Shown in pieces: positions 30,809 to 31,896 of a DNA stretch of 31,896 bases. The translations under genes and the position numbers were made by a program. Position 1 is the stretch's first letter; each line of letters starts with the position of its first letter. Under the pieces are notes generated by a model. The model saw only the letters and a list, made by a program, of their open reading frames with translations, did no database searches and had not been told where the DNA came from. Origin of the DNA: Scalindua_A sp046757465 (GTDB lineage Bacteria; Planctomycetota; Brocadiia; Brocadiales; Scalinduaceae); assembly GCA_046757465.1 (NCBI GenBank), contig JBHHYH010000037.1, forward strand, positions 1-31,896, given 5' to 3'.

Positions 30809-31594
30809 ATGACCACAAAAGAAAAAACTGGTAATCAAGCCAATACTACTACAGTCACTATCCCTAGAGAAATTATAGAAAGAGCAGTCAAAGATGGGAA
30901 GTTCGTGCTGTTGAAGGATGAGAAACAGAAAAAAGAGTTGATTAATTCAATAACAAAACACATAGTTGATCCTGGAGATTTATTAGACGATCGGGATGTC
31001 AAAAATTTCGCCCGTTCAAGAACTGTCGATTATCAAGGTAAAGAAGAAAAAGAAATTACAAATGAGCTTGATAAATACATAAATACTGGTAAGTGGACAA
31101 TGTCTCTTGATTCAAAAACAGAAAGTGAAAAATCAGAATTATTTCATTATTACAATACCTTCCACACTCTCCATATTAAGGACTTAAGTAGTCGTGCCTA
31201 TAAAGAAAATTCAGAACGTTCTGACAATGCTATAGCGGCGAAGCTGGATAAACTAAAAGGCAAAATGAAAGATAAGAAAAGACGTTCAATGGTTGTTATA
31301 AATTTTCGTGGAAAGGTTCCCTGTGAATTTGAAGAGGAATTTCGGGGCAAATATGAAGAAATAGGCCCATCAACACAGAAGGATCATTCAGATAAGATAC
31401 CTGATAAGGAATTGAAACGTCTTTTTACTGAAGTAAGAAAAAAAAGTCCATCAAAAATGTTTAACTTAGGACATTTGTTCGCAGAAGTATCAAGAAAGAC
31501 CAAAAAAATTGACCCAAAGGGAAAAGGATTAACTCCGTCTGCTGTAAAGACGAAGTATTATGAGCTTTTTCCCAAAAAAACAACTCGTGTCTAG
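30809..31594 (+). CDS. unknown highly charged 261-residue protein
   Basis: I do not recognise this protein. It is soluble, very rich in Lys, Glu and Asp, with no membrane segment or signal. The N-terminus TTTVTIPREIIERAVKDGKF resembles the strand-helix start of DNA-binding or antitoxin-like proteins, but the match is loose. Later parts include a helical region (ERSDNAIAAKLDKLKGKMKD), RSMVVINFRGKVPCEFEEEF and a basic C-terminus (SAVKTKYYELFPKKTTRV). The start at 30809 has GGGAGATG 7-8 bases upstream, in a leader that can hide it. It is bracketed by two related sequences, which hints at a cassette or a tandem family. Nucleic-acid binding is a guess from charge. Confidence 0.6.
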   Translation: MTTKEKTGNQANTTTVTIPREIIERAVKDGKFVLLKDEKQKKELINSITKHIVDPGDLLDDRDVKNFARSRTVDYQGKEEKEITNELDKYINTGKWTMSLDSKTESEKSELFHYYNTFHTLHIKDLSSRAYKENSERSDNAIAAKLDKLKGKMKDKKRRSMVVINFRGKVPCEFEEEFRGKYEEIGPSTQKDHSDKIPDKELKRLFTEVRKKSPSKMFNLGHLFAEVSRKTKKIDPKGKGLTPSAVKTKYYELFPKKTTRV

Positions 31595-31896
31595 ACGGGG
31601 CCAGTCAAAAAGCCGGGAACTCCACCAACCTGCCCTATTTTCATCATTGGAGAGGTTATAAGGAGAATAACCATCATCACAAACAACGAAGCAAGCCTTT
31701 AAAATTCCCTACCATCAAGAACAAAGAGCTTTCAAGCCGTTGTAAGAACCACAACCTGTTTGCCTTTTACGTTTTCCCTTTGATTCAATCAGTACCATGC
31801 CTGCATCCTTAATCACCTGTTAATGGTAGCACTCTTATAAGTAATGAACTAGCAAAGTCATATGCTACAACCCCTTTCCTTGCTTGTTAGAATCAT
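31595..31896. other. 302-bp tail with a second, degenerate leader copy
   Basis: 31598-31665 repeats much of the 30.7-kb leader (GGAACTCCACCA, then CCTATTTTCATCATTGGAGA) and a following AAGGAG. The next codons read ATC ATC ACA AAC and soon stop, so any downstream gene copy has decayed. The remainder up to the window edge holds only short frames. Confidence 0.5.

Noticed and set aside
30573..30812. 79-codon frame MIIMTKLLIPKKKYQ...
   Set aside because: It runs through the structured leader and overlaps the start of the charged protein; no ribosome site and unlikely composition.
31715..31816. Minus-strand frame (V)IKDAGMVLIESKGKRKRQTG...
   Set aside because: Only 33 residues with a GTG start and no ribosome site; perhaps a gene scrap, but too short to name.

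Overview
The window looks like chromosome from an AT-rich, Gram-negative, uncultivated-type bacterium. It has lipoprotein signal peptides, a bacterial HtpG, a proteobacterial-type glucokinase, many small palindromic repeats, and in-frame repeat-encoded peptides such as DPSASSGQ. The gene mix and repeat style remind me of anammox planctomycetes (Brocadiales), but that is an impression. No rRNA, tRNA or marker gene is present to prove it.

Layout. (1) 1-7452, minus strand: a type I-C CRISPR-Cas operon. In transcription order it holds a truncated Cas3 HD stub, cas3, cas5c, cas8c (with a probable internal cas11c start), cas7c, a four-helix-bundle protein, cas4 and the first 26 codons of cas1. cas2 and the array would lie to the left of the window; no array is visible here. 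Most genes overlap or abut, so the operon is probably translationally coupled. The four-helix-bundle gene between cas7c and cas4 is not a standard member. (2) About 7.7-10.7 kb, accessory cassettes: a small protein plus nucleotidyltransferase pair, a second four-helix-bundle (23S IVP-like) gene, and a WYL regulator. They are separated by short tandem-repeat arrays with 6-, 7- and 9-bp units. The 9-bp arrays flank the second four-helix gene on both sides, in perfect register. (3) 11.1-13.3 kb: an orphan HigA-type antitoxin, a Cas4/RecB-like PD-(D/E)XK nuclease and a putative lipoprotein, with MITE-like elements. (4) 13.9-15.5 kb: a short pyruvate kinase without its C-terminal domain, coupled by ATGA overlap to a rhodanese lipoprotein. 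(5) 15.7-23.5 kb, minus strand: a sugar-oxidation cluster of glk, tkt, pgl, gnd and zwf. Together these take glucose through the oxidative pentose phosphate pathway and yield NADPH and pentoses. pgl is bracketed by two inverted copies of a roughly 120-bp repeat. (6) 23.9-31.6 kb: htpG, a GIY-YIG/DUF4357 nuclease, a membrane-anchored J-domain protein, a single-domain response regulator, a two-CBS protein, two very small membrane proteins (one somewhat like a Flp pilin), and an unknown charged 261-residue protein. The last is preceded by a leader that can fold into a hairpin whose loop complements the Shine-Dalgarno sequence; part of that leader recurs after the gene.

Best candidates for something undescribed: the four-helix-bundle gene inside the cas operon together with its relative embedded in nonamer arrays; the 30.7-kb leader and its charged protein; and the inverted-repeat-bracketed pgl.
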